In this document: positions 9,979 to 20,706 of the stretch, piece by piece
Position numbering within the stretch: position 1 is the stretch's first letter
How the letters are laid out: each line of letters opens with the position of its first letter
NCBI RefSeq assembly: GCF_009936175.1
Contig: NZ_AP019773.1
Coordinates: forward strand, 930,001 to 994,000
Length of the DNA stretch: 64,000 nt
From: Bartonella quintana
GTDB lineage: Bacteria; Pseudomonadota; Alphaproteobacteria; Rhizobiales; Rhizobiaceae
Reading direction: 5' to 3'
Position numbers and translations under genes: made by a program
The notes under the pieces: generated by a model
Seen by the model: the letters and a program-made list of their open reading frames with translations, nothing else
Database searches by the model: none
Told to the model about the DNA's origin: nothing

Positions 9979-10086
9979 CTTTATCACCTATAAAATTGTT
10001 GCTTATATATCTTTGAGAAAACAATTAGAATTCATAATTCTGTTTAAATGATATCATAATCTAAAAACATCTTACGCTTATAACCA

Positions 10087-11391
<1,305 letters not shown>

Positions 11392-11427
11392 TTAAGTCAA
11401 ACAACATAATGGCGAAATATTCTCTAT

Positions 11428-12264
11428 TCAATTCACCTTTTTTGACAGATAATCAAATTCCATTAAAGTCTCAAGCAGTCTTTGTAAATGATCGATTTTA
11501 ACCATATTTTGTCCATCAGAAGGTGCATTATCTGGATCTTGATGCGTTTCTAAGAAAATACCTGCAACCCCAACAGAAACAGCTGCACGCGCCAAAACTT
11601 CAACAAATTGACGTTGTCCCCCAGATGAATCACCTTGACCACCCGGCTCCTGAACAGAATGCGTTGCATCAAAAATAACAGGAGCTCCAAACGAACGCAA
11701 AATAGGTAATGAACGCATATCAGAAATAAGTCGGTTATAACCAAATGAAGTGCCTCGCTCACAAAGCATAACATGTGGATTACCACTCTGAGTGACCTTT
11801 TTTAAAACATTCTCCATGTCCCACGGAGCCAAAAACTGACCCTTTTTAATATTAATAACACGCCCCGTTTTGGCTGCTGCTACCAAAAGATCTGTTTGAC
11901 GACATAAAAAAGCAGGTATTTGTAAAACATCTACCACTGAACCAACAGCTGCACATTGCTCTTCTGTATGGACATCGGTCAATACCGGACAGCCAAACTC
12001 CTTTTTGATATCAGAGAAAATAGCCATCGCTTTTTCAAGACCAATACCACGAGCCGCACCCAAGGATGTTCTGTTGGCTTTATCGTAACTCGATTTATAC
12101 ACAAACCCAATACCAATTTGATCTGTAATTGTTTTAATCCGACCGGCCATTTCAAAAGCATGATCCCGACTTTCCATCTGACACGGCCCCACAATTAATG
12201 AAAAAGGCGTTTCATTTGAAAAAACAATATTTCCAACTTTCACAATGGTATTTGGTTGAAACAT
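11428..12264 (-). CDS. kdsA: 3-deoxy-8-phosphooctulonate synthase (KDO-8-P synthase)
   Basis: Condenses arabinose 5-phosphate with phosphoenolpyruvate for the KDO of lipopolysaccharide. Motifs: LIVGPCQMESRDHA near the N-terminus, YKSSYDKANRTS, GREWAPWDMEN-like QFLAPWDMEN, and FDATHSVQEPGGQG. The ATG at 12264 (MFQPNTI) is preferred because AAGGA lies 7 nt upstream; the longer frame from 12291 adds nine atypical residues. It lies 35 nt downstream of pyrG; CTP from PyrG is needed to activate KDO. Confidence 0.96.
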   Translation of the reverse strand: MFQPNTIVKVGNIVFSNETPFSLIVGPCQMESRDHAFEMAGRIKTITDQIGIGFVYKSSYDKANRTSLGAARGIGLEKAMAIFSDIKKEFGCPVLTDVHTEEQCAAVGSVVDVLQIPAFLCRQTDLLVAAAKTGRVINIKKGQFLAPWDMENVLKKVTQSGNPHVMLCERGTSFGYNRLISDMRSLPILRSFGAPVIFDATHSVQEPGGQGDSSGGQRQFVEVLARAAVSVGVAGIFLETHQDPDNAPSDGQNMVKIDHLQRLLETLMEFDYLSKKVN

Positions 12265-12299
12265 TTTATTCCTTAAAAAGTAAATAATCAAATTTTGAA

Positions 12300-13928
12300 T
12301 TAAACTAATCGACTCTGTTCTACAGTGGCTTCAATAAAAGAAGAAAAAAGTGGATGTGGATCAAATGGACGTGATTTCAATTCTGGATGATATTGAACAC
12401 CAATGAACCATGGGTGATCTGCATATTCAATCGCTTCTGGCAAAACACCATCTGGAGACATACCAGAAAAGATCAAACCACACTGTTCAAGCTTGTCTTT
12501 ATAATCAACATTCACCTCATAACGATGACGATGCCGCTCGAGAATCCTGGTCATCCCATAAATTTTAGCAATATGACTACCTTCCTTTAATTCAGCTGCA
12601 AAAGCACCAAGACGCATTGTACCACCGAGATTTCCACATTTTGCACGTTTCTCAAGCACATCCTCTTTGAGCCATTCTGTCATTAAACCTACAATCGGAT
12701 TTTTTGTCTCACAAAATTCACTTGATGAAGCATTCTCAATCTTTGCAATATTGCGCGCAACTTCTATACAAGCCAATTGCATCCCAAAACAAATACCTAA
12801 AAACGGAACTTTACGTTCCCGTGCAAATTGAATTGCTTGAATTTTACCTTCTGCACCACGCGCCCCAAAAGCACCAGGAACCAAAATTCCATGAACTTTT
12901 TGTAAATAAGACGCAGGATCTTCTTTTTCAAAAAGCTCTGCTTCAATCCACTCAATATTAACCTTTACTTTATTGGCTAAACCACCATGTGCAATCGCTT
13001 CAATAAGAGATTTATAAGCATCCTTCAATCCCGTATATTTTCCAACAACAGCGATTGTAACTTCCCCTTCAAGATGATGAATCCGATATGCAATATCTTC
13101 CCAACGATCCATTTTTGGCTTAGGCGTCGGATCAATTCCAAAAGCACAAAGAACTTCTGAATCTAACCCTTCTTTATGATATGCCATAGGCACATCATAA
13201 ATCGTTGGCATATTCAATGCCTGAATAACTGCACTTGGACGCACATTACAAAAAAGTGATAATTTGCACCGCTCTGTTTCTGGAATAGGTCGATCTGCAC
13301 GCACCAACAGAATATCGGGAGAAATACCAATTGATTGTAACTCCTTAACAGAATGCTGTGTCGGCTTGGTTTTTAATTCACCCACCGAAGAAATATAAGG
13401 CATCAATGTAAGATGCACATAGATAACACTCTGTCTTGGTAATTCATTGTGAAGTTGACGAATCGCTTCCAAAAAAGGCATTGCCTCAATATCACCAACC
13501 GTTCCACCTATTTCACACAAAATAAAGTCAAATTCTTCATTTCCGGTAGTAATAAATCTCTTAATTTCATCCGTAACATGAGGAATAACCTGAACTGTTG
13601 CCCCTAAATAATCACCGCGTCGTTCCCGTTCAATGATATTGCGATAAATACGCCCTGTTGTAATATTGTCTTGGCTATTTGCAGAATGCCCAGTAAAACG
13701 TTCATAATGACCAAGATCAAGATCCGTTTCTGCGCCATCATCTGTCACAAAAACCTCCCCATGTTGATAAGGTGACATCGTACCTGGATCAACATTTAAA
13801 TAAGGATCAAGTTTGCGAAGCCGTACGCGATATCCACGTGCCTGCAATAGCGCAGCCAACGTCGCTGCTGCAATGCCTTTTCCAAGAGAAGAAACCACAC
13901 CACCAGTAATAAAAATATAACGTGCCAT
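12300..13928 (-). CDS. pyrG: CTP synthase
   Basis: ATP-dependent amination of UTP to CTP using glutamine. The N-terminal synthetase domain starts [19 protein letters not shown] with the P-loop. The C-terminal class I glutamine amidotransferase domain has the nucleophile in [14 protein letters not shown] (near residue 390) and the His-Glu pair in [11 protein letters not shown] near the C-terminus. Length 542 aa is typical. It is 126 nt downstream of secG, separated by a strong hairpin terminator at 14008-14032, so it probably has its own promoter. Confidence 0.97.
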   Translation of the reverse strand: MARYIFITGGVVSSLGKGIAAATLAALLQARGYRVRLRKLDPYLNVDPGTMSPYQHGEVFVTDDGAETDLDLGHYERFTGHSANSQDNITTGRIYRNIIERERRGDYLGATVQVIPHVTDEIKRFITTGNEEFDFILCEIGGTVGDIEAMPFLEAIRQLHNELPRQSVIYVHLTLMPYISSVGELKTKPTQHSVKELQSIGISPDILLVRADRPIPETERCKLSLFCNVRPSAVIQALNMPTIYDVPMAYHKEGLDSEVLCAFGIDPTPKPKMDRWEDIAYRIHHLEGEVTIAVVGKYTGLKDAYKSLIEAIAHGGLANKVKVNIEWIEAELFEKEDPASYLQKVHGILVPGAFGARGAEGKIQAIQFARERKVPFLGICFGMQLACIEVARNIAKIENASSSEFCETKNPIVGLMTEWLKEDVLEKRAKCGNLGGTMRLGAFAAELKEGSHIAKIYGMTRILERHRHRYEVNVDYKDKLEQCGLIFSGMSPDGVLPEAIEYADHPWFIGVQYHPELKSRPFDPHPLFSSFIEATVEQSRLV

Positions 13929-14007
13929 GGGCTTATAGTGATAAGCAATTTATAATGATTTTTCCAGAAAAAAATGCAAAAAAAAATAATTTTTCTTCTA
14001 TAAAATA

Positions 14008-14032
14008 AAAAAGGTGAAAAAATCACCTTTTT
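14008..14032 (-). terminator. intrinsic terminator after secG
   Basis: A perfect 10-bp stem (AAAAAGGTGA / TCACCTTTTT) with a five-A loop, followed on the minus strand by a T-rich run. It begins 23 nt past the secG stop, placing a transcription end between secG and pyrG. Confidence 0.8.
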
Positions 14033-14054
14033 AAGTTATACTCTCTTGAAAAAA

Positions 14055-14510
14055 CTACTTTGTAGCACTACCAGGGACTGGATTTTCAAGAAGCGATGGA
14101 ACTGGGTTTTCAATTGCAGAATTTGTAGGCTGATTTTGTTCCTGAGATGGAACCGAAACGCCACCCAGCTGCTCAAGAATAGAGGGGTGGGACCTGCCAT
14201 TTGAGGATGGAATAGCCTCTGAAGCGTCTTTATTTGTAGAATTTTGTTCTGAATTAATTGGTATACGCTTCAAAATATCAGAACTGGAGTTCGATATACT
14301 CCCTACTACAGTAAGTCCAATGGATACTGTAAAAAAACAGCATGCCAGGATAGCTGTCAAACGAGATAATGCATTTTTGCTCCCACGCGTTCTCATCAAC
14401 CCCGAACCACTGCTAACACCAAGCCCGCCGCCTTCCGAAGGCTGGATTAATATAATACCAACCAAAGCAATAACAACCAAAAAATGGATAACAATAAGTA
14501 CTGTTTGCAT
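14055..14510 (-). CDS. secG: SecG preprotein translocase subunit
   Basis: Two-pass membrane subunit of the SecYEG channel. Helix 1 is about residues 2-22 (VLIVIHFLVVIALVGIILIQ), then the conserved cytoplasmic loop with PSEGGGLGVSSGSGL and RTRGSKNALSRLT, then helix 2 (about 52-72). The last ~75 residues are a Ser/Asn/Pro-rich tail without visible domain, with a repeated pattern of ENPVPS near the end. The tail makes it longer than E. coli SecG (110 aa). The tpiA-secG-pyrG order is the usual alphaproteobacterial one. Confidence 0.93.
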   Translation of the reverse strand: MQTVLIVIHFLVVIALVGIILIQPSEGGGLGVSSGSGLMRTRGSKNALSRLTAILACCFFTVSIGLTVVGSISNSSSDILKRIPINSEQNSTNKDASEAIPSSNGRSHPSILEQLGGVSVPSQEQNQPTNSAIENPVPSLLENPVPGSATK

Positions 14511-14591
14511 AAATCCTGCTCTTCAAATAACTCTTTATGGCTATTTACACATAAATTGCACACAATCCAAGGGAAAACCAAGATTCTTCTT

Positions 14592-15356
14592 TTATAATTT
14601 ACGATAAACATCGCAAATAGTTAAAAAATCAATCGCTTTTAAACTTGCTCCACCTATCAGAGCACCATTCACATGAACAGTACTCAAAAGCTCGAATGCA
14701 TTAGATGGTTTTACTGATCCACCATAAAGCAAACGCATCTTTCTCCCATCATCACCAAAACGAGAGCACATCTTATGACGAATAAAATCATGGACTTCTG
14801 CAACAACTGCTGAAGTCGGGCTATTGCCAGTACCTATAGCCCATACAGGTTCATAAGCAATAATGACATTTTCTGCTGTTGCGCCATCTGGCAAAGATCC
14901 TTCAAGCTGGCGCGTGAGCACATTGAACACTTTATTACTTGTGCGCTCTTCCAATGTTTCCCCAACACAAATAAGAGCAACAAGACCTGCCCGCCACGCT
15001 GCTTGCACTTTAGCACAAACAATTGCATCACTTTCCTGATAAACTGTGCGACGTTCTGAATGCCCAATAATGACATGACTTGCTCCTGCTTCTTTAAGCA
15101 TAAAAGCTGAAATATCCCCAGTATAAGGACCACAATCATCAAAATGACAATTTTGCCCCCCCAAGAGAAGATTTTCACCACTAAGTGCATCAGAAGCACG
15201 CGATAAAAGCGTTGCTGGAACGCAAATAAGTGCTTCAAACAAATGGCCTAAATCAGAGCTAACGCCAGCAGCAATAGCACGCAACTCTCCAAGAGATTCA
15301 ACAGTTCCATTCATTTTCCAATTTCCAGCAATAAAAGGTCGAATATTTGGAGACAT
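14592..15356 (-). CDS. tpiA: triosephosphate isomerase
   Basis: Interconverts dihydroxyacetone phosphate and glyceraldehyde 3-phosphate. Catalytic residues are visible: FIAGNWKMNG (Lys) at the start, IIGHSERR (His) near 100 and AYEPVWAIGTG (Glu) near 168; the phosphate-binding LYGGSVKPSN and GALIGGASL are near the end. Length 254 aa is normal. It diverges from ppiD across a 153-nt spacer that must hold both promoters. Confidence 0.96.
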   Translation of the reverse strand: MSPNIRPFIAGNWKMNGTVESLGELRAIAAGVSSDLGHLFEALICVPATLLSRASDALSGENLLLGGQNCHFDDCGPYTGDISAFMLKEAGASHVIIGHSERRTVYQESDAIVCAKVQAAWRAGLVALICVGETLEERTSNKVFNVLTRQLEGSLPDGATAENVIIAYEPVWAIGTGNSPTSAVVAEVHDFIRHKMCSRFGDDGRKMRLLYGGSVKPSNAFELLSTVHVNGALIGGASLKAIDFLTICDVYRKL

Positions 15357-15509
15357 ATTTTCACCTCAAGCGCTATTACAACACATTGTTTATCTTTAGG
15401 TATCAAATTATAAAACAAAAGCAAGTCTTTAAGCTTGCATCTTACGCATCTTTATTGCAAATTCTATTATTGCTTTGATGATAATTCATGCCAAAAATGG
15501 AATTGAACG

Positions 15510-17399
15510 ATGCTTAACATCATAAGAAACGCCACGAATTCTTGGGTTGCTAGAATTTTTCTCGTTAGTTTGCTCTTATGCTTCATCTTTTTATGGGGGA
15601 TACCACAGTTACACACAAAAAGTGAAAGAGACCTTATCTCTTCTGGAGAATCTACAATAACTGTCGATGATTATCATCTCGCGCTTGCTGATCAAAGCTT
15701 ACGTTTAGCACTCGCTTCTCATCTTGGACGAATGTTCACACCAAATGAAATGCAGCAATACCAAATCCCCACTTTTGTGTTTAGTCAATTACAACAAGAT
15801 GTGCTATTTGATGAAGAAACGCGTCAAATGAAAATCAATCTTTCGCAAGATGCAATAGCCCGTAGCCTTGGTGCTGATAATATGTTTCAAATAAATGGCG
15901 TTTTTAATCAGAATTTGTTCCGTAACTATCTTCAGCAATTACATATCAGTGAAAGTAATTTCCTTGATTATTATACCAAAAAAGAGAAGCGTAAACAGCT
16001 CATTGCAGCTTCGCTTTCAGGCATGAAAGCGCCAGATTTCTTTTACAAAGCACTTGCTCTTTATCAAGGAGAAACCCGTATCGCCGACTATCTCGTTCTT
16101 GATCTAAAAGAGAAGAAAACAATTTCTGACCCTGATCAAGAAACATTACAAAAATGGTTTGAAACACATAAGAATGAATTTCGTGTTCCAGAATACCGCA
16201 CTGTTTCTTTATTATCTATGAAACTCGCTAAATTTATAAAACCTGAAGATATCTCAGAAGATGAGGCCAGAGCCTATTATACCGAAAATACTTCACGTTT
16301 TATAGCTCCTGAAAAACGCACGATTGAAGAATTGCGATTCCCTACACGTGAAGCTGCCGATAATGCGGCAAAAAAAATAGCTGATGGATTAAGTTTTGAT
16401 GACTTAGTTAAAGCTGAAAAAAAAACGCTCAATGATATAAAAAAAGGCCCTTTAGTAGAAAGTGAACTTCCCAATCGTCTAGCATCTGAGATTTTTGAAC
16501 TCAAACAAGGGCAAGTCAGTGCTGTGATAAATGATTTACAAGGTCCGGTTATTATTCGCGTAACAAGTATTGTACCTTCAAGTCCCATTCCCTTTGAAAA
16601 CGTAGAAGAAAATATTCGACAAATGCTTGCCAAAAATCGTGCTACAGATGATATGCGTAATAATTATACAGCAATTGAAAATGCGCGTTTTGAAGGAGCT
16701 TCTCTCAAAGAGCTTGCTGACCAATATAAATTGCCTCTACGGACAATCACCATTGATAAAACAGGGAAAACAAGTGAAGGCACAATCCTCATGGATTTAC
16801 CTGAGAAAGATATTTTATTAAACTCCATCTATCAATCAAAAGAAGGTGCTGATCTTGATCCACTCTCTCTCCAAGAAGGTGGATATCTCTGGTATCAGGT
16901 AGATACGATCATCCCTGCACGCGATAAAACATTTGAAGAAGCGAAACAAGATGCTATTGTCCAATGGAAAAGTGAAGAAGTCCAACGCCTTCTTGATGAA
17001 AAAGCTAAGGATGCTCTCAAGCAGCTCACTGCAGGACAAAGTCTTGTTTCCCTCGCCCACATACTTGGTGTTACAAAACAAACGACACAACCCCTTCGGC
17101 GTCAAGATTCATCTGAAATCTTTGGACTTGAAGGCGTTAAAGCATTATTTTCTGATCCAAAAGGTCATTATGGCATAGTAAAAGGTCCGGTTGCAACAAA
17201 CCGCATCCTTTATCAAATAAAGGAAGTAACTATGCCTAAAGAATTCACTGCTCAGACCCTTTCACCTGATATTCGTACCAATATAGATAGGATGATAAGA
17301 GAAGATCTAAAGCTAGAAATGCTACAAGTTGCGAATAAAAAACATCCTTTAAAAATTAATAGCGCTAACTCTCATAAAATCTTCCAGGCTCTTCAGTAA
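15510..17399 (+). CDS. ppiD: PpiD-like membrane-anchored periplasmic folding factor
   Basis: A 629-residue SurA/PpiD-type protein. One N-terminal membrane anchor (about residues 14-32, with LVSLLLCFIFLWGIP) is followed by a SurA-N-like helical domain and a PpiC-like rotamase region (about 225-355, containing RTIEELRF and DLVKAEKKTLNDIKKGPL). It probably assists proteins leaving the Sec channel in the periplasm. The parvulin region is divergent and I cannot confirm isomerase activity. In related genomes trpD commonly follows; here only a 690-nt spacer follows. Confidence 0.86.
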   Translation: MLNIIRNATNSWVARIFLVSLLLCFIFLWGIPQLHTKSERDLISSGESTITVDDYHLALADQSLRLALASHLGRMFTPNEMQQYQIPTFVFSQLQQDVLFDEETRQMKINLSQDAIARSLGADNMFQINGVFNQNLFRNYLQQLHISESNFLDYYTKKEKRKQLIAASLSGMKAPDFFYKALALYQGETRIADYLVLDLKEKKTISDPDQETLQKWFETHKNEFRVPEYRTVSLLSMKLAKFIKPEDISEDEARAYYTENTSRFIAPEKRTIEELRFPTREAADNAAKKIADGLSFDDLVKAEKKTLNDIKKGPLVESELPNRLASEIFELKQGQVSAVINDLQGPVIIRVTSIVPSSPIPFENVEENIRQMLAKNRATDDMRNNYTAIENARFEGASLKELADQYKLPLRTITIDKTGKTSEGTILMDLPEKDILLNSIYQSKEGADLDPLSLQEGGYLWYQVDTIIPARDKTFEEAKQDAIVQWKSEEVQRLLDEKAKDALKQLTAGQSLVSLAHILGVTKQTTQPLRRQDSSEIFGLEGVKALFSDPKGHYGIVKGPVATNRILYQIKEVTMPKEFTAQTLSPDIRTNIDRMIREDLKLEMLQVANKKHPLKINSANSHKIFQALQ

Positions 17400-17458
17400 A
17401 AGTTTTGCAAATGATTTTAAGCATTTATTTAATAATAATTGCAGTCAGCACTTTGCCT

Positions 17459-17491
17459 ACAAGTAAAAAAGCAAGGCAATTTGCTTCTTGT
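17459..17491 (+). terminator. possible terminator after ppiD
   Basis: AAGCAA (17469-17474) pairs with TTGCTT (17481-17486) around a six-nt loop, and outer ACAAG/CTTGT can extend the stem across an internal loop. No long T run follows, so it is a weak call. Confidence 0.35.
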
Positions 17492-17572
17492 CTCATTTTG
17501 GGACATGAATAAAATCTGTATAATAATCGGATTTCGTGCAAATTCGCAAATTTACAGAAAAATAAATGTAAT

Positions 17573-17588
17573 TCACAGCTTTATCGAA
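17573..17588. repeat. 16-nt repeat, copy 1
   Basis: TCACAGCTTTATCGAA occurs here and at 20419-20434, both in spacers. A similar GCA-TAAA follows two bases later in both. This may be a chance match in AT-rich DNA or a trace of a dispersed decayed element. Confidence 0.35.
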
Positions 17589-18091
17589 CAGCACTAAAGA
17601 GATATGCGAATGAAATTTAGAAAATGGTTCTTTGAGTGTATAAAAAATATTGTTGGTCCAAGCTGGACTATTAAGTGTCTATCATAATAAACGGTGATCA
17701 CTTATATCTTCACAGTCTATCCGCAGCCAAAAATTTCTCTGTGGCTGTAAAGATAATTTTTTTCCATCATCGAAACAGAAATCATGCTTTATCAGCAAAT
17801 AAAACAACTACCAATATATCCAAAGCGCTGAGTATAAAAATTTAAAATGTTATTAGAAAACCAGTTGATGTATTATTTGATCTCATATTTTGCGTTCTCT
17901 GCATCTACTGATGCAAGTTTCTAAACCAAATATGCACAACAAATGAACAAATACGCAATATTTTCATATTATAAATAAAAATTTTAACTCTTTTGAGATC
18001 ATCCCGCTCCACACGTCAGTGCTGTTTCTAAAATGACAAAAAAATTTGTCCGTAGCTTTATTGATTCTCTCTCTATTAATATTCATTTATT

Positions 18092-18952
18092 CTACAATAT
18101 CTTTGGAAGATTACCGCTTATCGCTGCTTTTGTTATAAACCAATAACGATGAAGTAATGGTAAAGTTGCGCTTTCTTGAAAAACTGCTGCTCCCAATTGT
18201 ACTGCCTTTTGAAGAGATGCGGGTATAATTGCTAATGGGAGAAATGCTGGTTTCAAAGTTTTAGGCAAAGCACTAAAATGTTCGTAAAACCTAGTATAAT
18301 GATCTTGTGATAATGCTACCATAGTTTCAATTATATGGCATTTTTGTTCATTGCTAATACGATCGGACTCCAACTCTTCCCTATTTACCCCTACAGCCTT
18401 GAGAATATCAGAAGGTAAATAATATTGATATCGTGATTGCATGAATGATAAAAGACGCAATACGCCGCTTAATCCCTGGGCAATCCCTCCCTGTTCATAG
18501 GCATCTGTAAAATCTTGTGCCGCATCAGGATCTAATATTTGACAAGAAAGCTGTAAAATTATACTTGCCGTCTCGCCACAATAGAGTTTAAGATCATGAA
18601 GAGTTGCTATTGGATTGTGGTAAAGATCTAAAATCTTTGCATCGCAATAACGTAAAAAAGCTGTCTTAGGTAAATTAAAAAGAGTGATTGCCATAAACAA
18701 ATCATTCAAAATTGGATTACTTTCACCCTTTTGCATTTCACTATGAGCGATAGAATCATACCACCAGCGTAATCGGATCTCACCAATAAGGGGATCGTGC
18801 ACACTTTCACGAACACGAACAACTTCTGCATTAAAAGCATAAAGAGCAGCTAATGCTCTACGTTTTTTTTTAGGCGCAAATAAAACTGATATATAACGAT
18901 CACGATCCGTAGCACGTAATATATTAAGACTATAAGGAAGAAAATTGATCAT
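18092..18952 (-). CDS. squalene/phytoene synthase-like protein (NDUFAF6 family)
   Basis: A 286-residue all-helical prenyl-synthase-fold protein. It has DRDRYISVLFAPKKKRRALA near the start and EVVRVRESVHDPLIGEIRLR, the family core, but no carotenoid or hopanoid genes accompany it here. Its mitochondrial homologue NDUFAF6 is a complex I assembly factor, and the neighbouring gene is homologous to NDUFAF3, so a role in respiratory complex assembly is more plausible than carotenoid synthesis. That role is inference. Its start overlaps the stop of the Mth938-like gene by 4 nt. Confidence 0.82.
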   Translation of the reverse strand: MINFLPYSLNILRATDRDRYISVLFAPKKKRRALAALYAFNAEVVRVRESVHDPLIGEIRLRWWYDSIAHSEMQKGESNPILNDLFMAITLFNLPKTAFLRYCDAKILDLYHNPIATLHDLKLYCGETASIILQLSCQILDPDAAQDFTDAYEQGGIAQGLSGVLRLLSFMQSRYQYYLPSDILKAVGVNREELESDRISNEQKCHIIETMVALSQDHYTRFYEHFSALPKTLKPAFLPLAIIPASLQKAVQLGAAVFQESATLPLLHRYWFITKAAISGNLPKIL

Positions 18953-19338
18953 TCTACCGCAAACAATAAGGCAGCAACTGCACGATCTTCAGCTAACAGA
19001 ATATTAAACGTACGTACTGCTGCTCCTGTACTCATTGTATCTGATGAAATACGCTTTTCCCATAAAAGTATCCGTAACTTTTCAGGTAATCGCAATAATT
19101 CAACCCCTGTACCTACCAATAAAACCTCAATCTTATCTGACTCTTCTAAAACACGAGATATATCCTTTTGAGTAGGGATAGGCCCTTCCATATCAATACC
19201 ATAAATACCTGATGGTAGACAAATAATAGAACCTCTATGTGACATATCAGCAAAACGAAAGCCCCCATTTCCATAAGCATCAATGGGTGCACGTCCTGGA
19301 AAATGCGCCTCACGGATTTGAATTGCATGAAACATCAT
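18949..19338 (-). CDS. Mth938-like (DUF498) protein, NDUFAF3 family
   Basis: A 129-residue protein of the Mth938/DUF498 fold, with the family motif EVLLVGTGVELLRLPEKLR near residue 72 and a C-terminal AVRTFNILLAEDRAVAALL. The mitochondrial homologue NDUFAF3 helps assemble complex I. ATG-ATG at the start leaves one codon of uncertainty. Translationally coupled to the following phytoene-synthase-like gene by a 4-nt overlap. In relatives it usually follows yajC-secDF; here secDF is absent between it and yajC. Confidence 0.82.
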   Translation of the reverse strand: MMFHAIQIREAHFPGRAPIDAYGNGGFRFADMSHRGSIICLPSGIYGIDMEGPIPTQKDISRVLEESDKIEVLLVGTGVELLRLPEKLRILLWEKRISSDTMSTGAAVRTFNILLAEDRAVAALLFAVE

Positions 19339-19856
19339 TCAGTGTCCTTTATTTTAAAAACCCAATTGCGTTTTTTTCCCTTCACCCCTAAAAGTCAACA
19401 AAGAACCAATAATAAACATTGGTATATTAATCATATACCTACATAGCACTGTTGATGCAAAATCTTTCATCCAAAAATATCACCCTAATAATACAATAAG
19501 CAATATATGAAACTTGTTACAGAGACTATGAAAAAGTTTGCAATAAAATGCAGCCAATAGCATATTCATATTTGTTGAAACACATTTATTAAAAAAGAAA
19601 AGTTTATCTCAACTTCTTTTCTCAAAAACAAGCAAATTCTATAAGACAACAAAATAATGCTTTTATTCAAAGGACAATGAAAATTATCACACTACCTCAC
19701 AAATGAAATAACTCTTCTTTTACAACCCGCAAAAAACAAAATTTTATGTTCGTTTATCGACTATCAAACAACTTATACAGTGAAATGTTTATAAAAGGGC
19801 CATACATTGTTTATAAAAATCAATTGCAAAAGAACATAATAAATTACAATTATACT
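19339..19856. other. spacer where secDF would be expected
   Basis: 518 AT-rich nt between yajC and the Mth938-like gene. No open frame of note on either strand and no recognisable SecD or SecF fragment. In Sinorhizobium and related genomes secDF occupies this position. Confidence 0.5.
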
Positions 19857-20309
19857 TTAAGCTTTTCCTTCCTTTGATACAGCTTTCTTCTCTTTAGATG
19901 CACCCACACGTTCCTTCTTTACAATTTTAGCTTCAGATTTTTTTTGTGTTTTTACTTTAGCATTAGGTTTTGATTTTTCTTCCGAAATGGGTTCTCCTTT
20001 AACGCGAACATCCGACAATGTTAAACGAATAACGCGAACACGCATACCGTCACAAATTTCAACCTCTAATTCACCACTCTCATCATAAACTTTCGTAACC
20101 TTGCCAATAATACCACCACCCGTTACAACGGTATCACCACGACGCACAGCATCAAGCATTTCCTTGCGTTTTTTCATTTGCGCACGTTGAGGGCGAATCA
20201 TAAAAAAATACATAATTCCAAAAATCAAAATGAAAGGGACAAAAGTAACAAGTGAAGGCCCATTGGAAACATCCCCTGCAACTTGAGCATAAGCATTAGT
20301 AATAAACAT
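19857..20309 (-). CDS. yajC: YajC preprotein translocase accessory protein
   Basis: Single-pass inner-membrane partner of SecDF and SecYEG. The membrane segment is about residues 20-38 (FVPFILIFGIMYFFMIRPQ), followed by the family core RAQMKKRKEMLDAVRRGDTV and VVTGGGIIGKVTKV. The last ~45 residues are an unusually Lys-rich tail (KVKTQKKSEAKIVKKERV) without domain similarity, making the protein 150 aa against about 110 in E. coli. secDF is not adjacent. Confidence 0.93.
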   Translation of the reverse strand: MFITNAYAQVAGDVSNGPSLVTFVPFILIFGIMYFFMIRPQRAQMKKRKEMLDAVRRGDTVVTGGGIIGKVTKVYDESGELEVEICDGMRVRVIRLTLSDVRVKGEPISEEKSKPNAKVKTQKKSEAKIVKKERVGASKEKKAVSKEGKA

Positions 20310-20706
20310 TTTTATCTCCTATAGATTAAACTCCAGGTACTTGCCACTCTCCTAAAACAAGGCTTTTGGCTGCAAAAAGCTTCTAAAGGATCTATCGAGC
20401 GATAATTACACAATGTACTCACAGCTTTATCGAAAGGCAATAAATCCTTAAGAGATAGAAGGCAACGAGAAAAAATTTTAAAAAACAGATTTATTTCTCT
20501 CGTTTTGTATATCATGAATATAAGCATCTTCACTAACTGGAAAAACAAATGATGTAAAACAATTTTCTTCCTTTCCAATGAGCACAACTGATCGCTCTCC
20601 TAAAATGTGTGAATTTTTTTGCTGAAATACCATTGATTTAATCACATTGCTTGTTTTGTTCGAAAACTATATGAATTATAAACTTTTAAAATAAAGCCAT
20701 CATGAA
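20310..20706. other. spacer upstream of yajC
   Basis: 397 nt. A minus-strand frame of 91 codons (20312-20587) ends 2 nt before the yajC start, but its composition (Cys, Phe and Leu rich) and lack of a ribosome-binding site make it unconvincing; part of it, around LPFDKAVSTLCNYRS, may be a gene remnant. Contains the second copy of the 16-nt repeat. Confidence 0.4.
20419..20434. repeat. 16-nt repeat, copy 2
   Basis: Same TCACAGCTTTATCGAA as at 17573-17588, in the same orientation. Significance uncertain. Confidence 0.35.

Larger units (their letters stand above)
17400..18091. other. spacer without recognisable gene
   Basis: About 690 AT-rich nt between ppiD and the phytoene-synthase-like gene. 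It holds a possible terminator (17459-17491), a 16-nt stretch shared with the spacer upstream of yajC (17573-17588), and a 27-codon ATG frame at 17604 that I would not call a gene. No remnant of trp genes, which follow ppiD in some relatives, could be recognised. Confidence 0.5.

Noticed and set aside
18092..18952. Carotenoid or hopanoid biosynthesis gene
   Set aside because: No desaturase, cyclase or hpn genes are nearby, and the partner gene points to the NDUFAF3/NDUFAF6 pairing instead.
20312..20587. 91-codon frame just upstream of yajC
   Set aside because: Composition is Cys/Phe/Leu-rich, there is no ribosome-binding site, and the start region is AT-rich spacer. At best a remnant.
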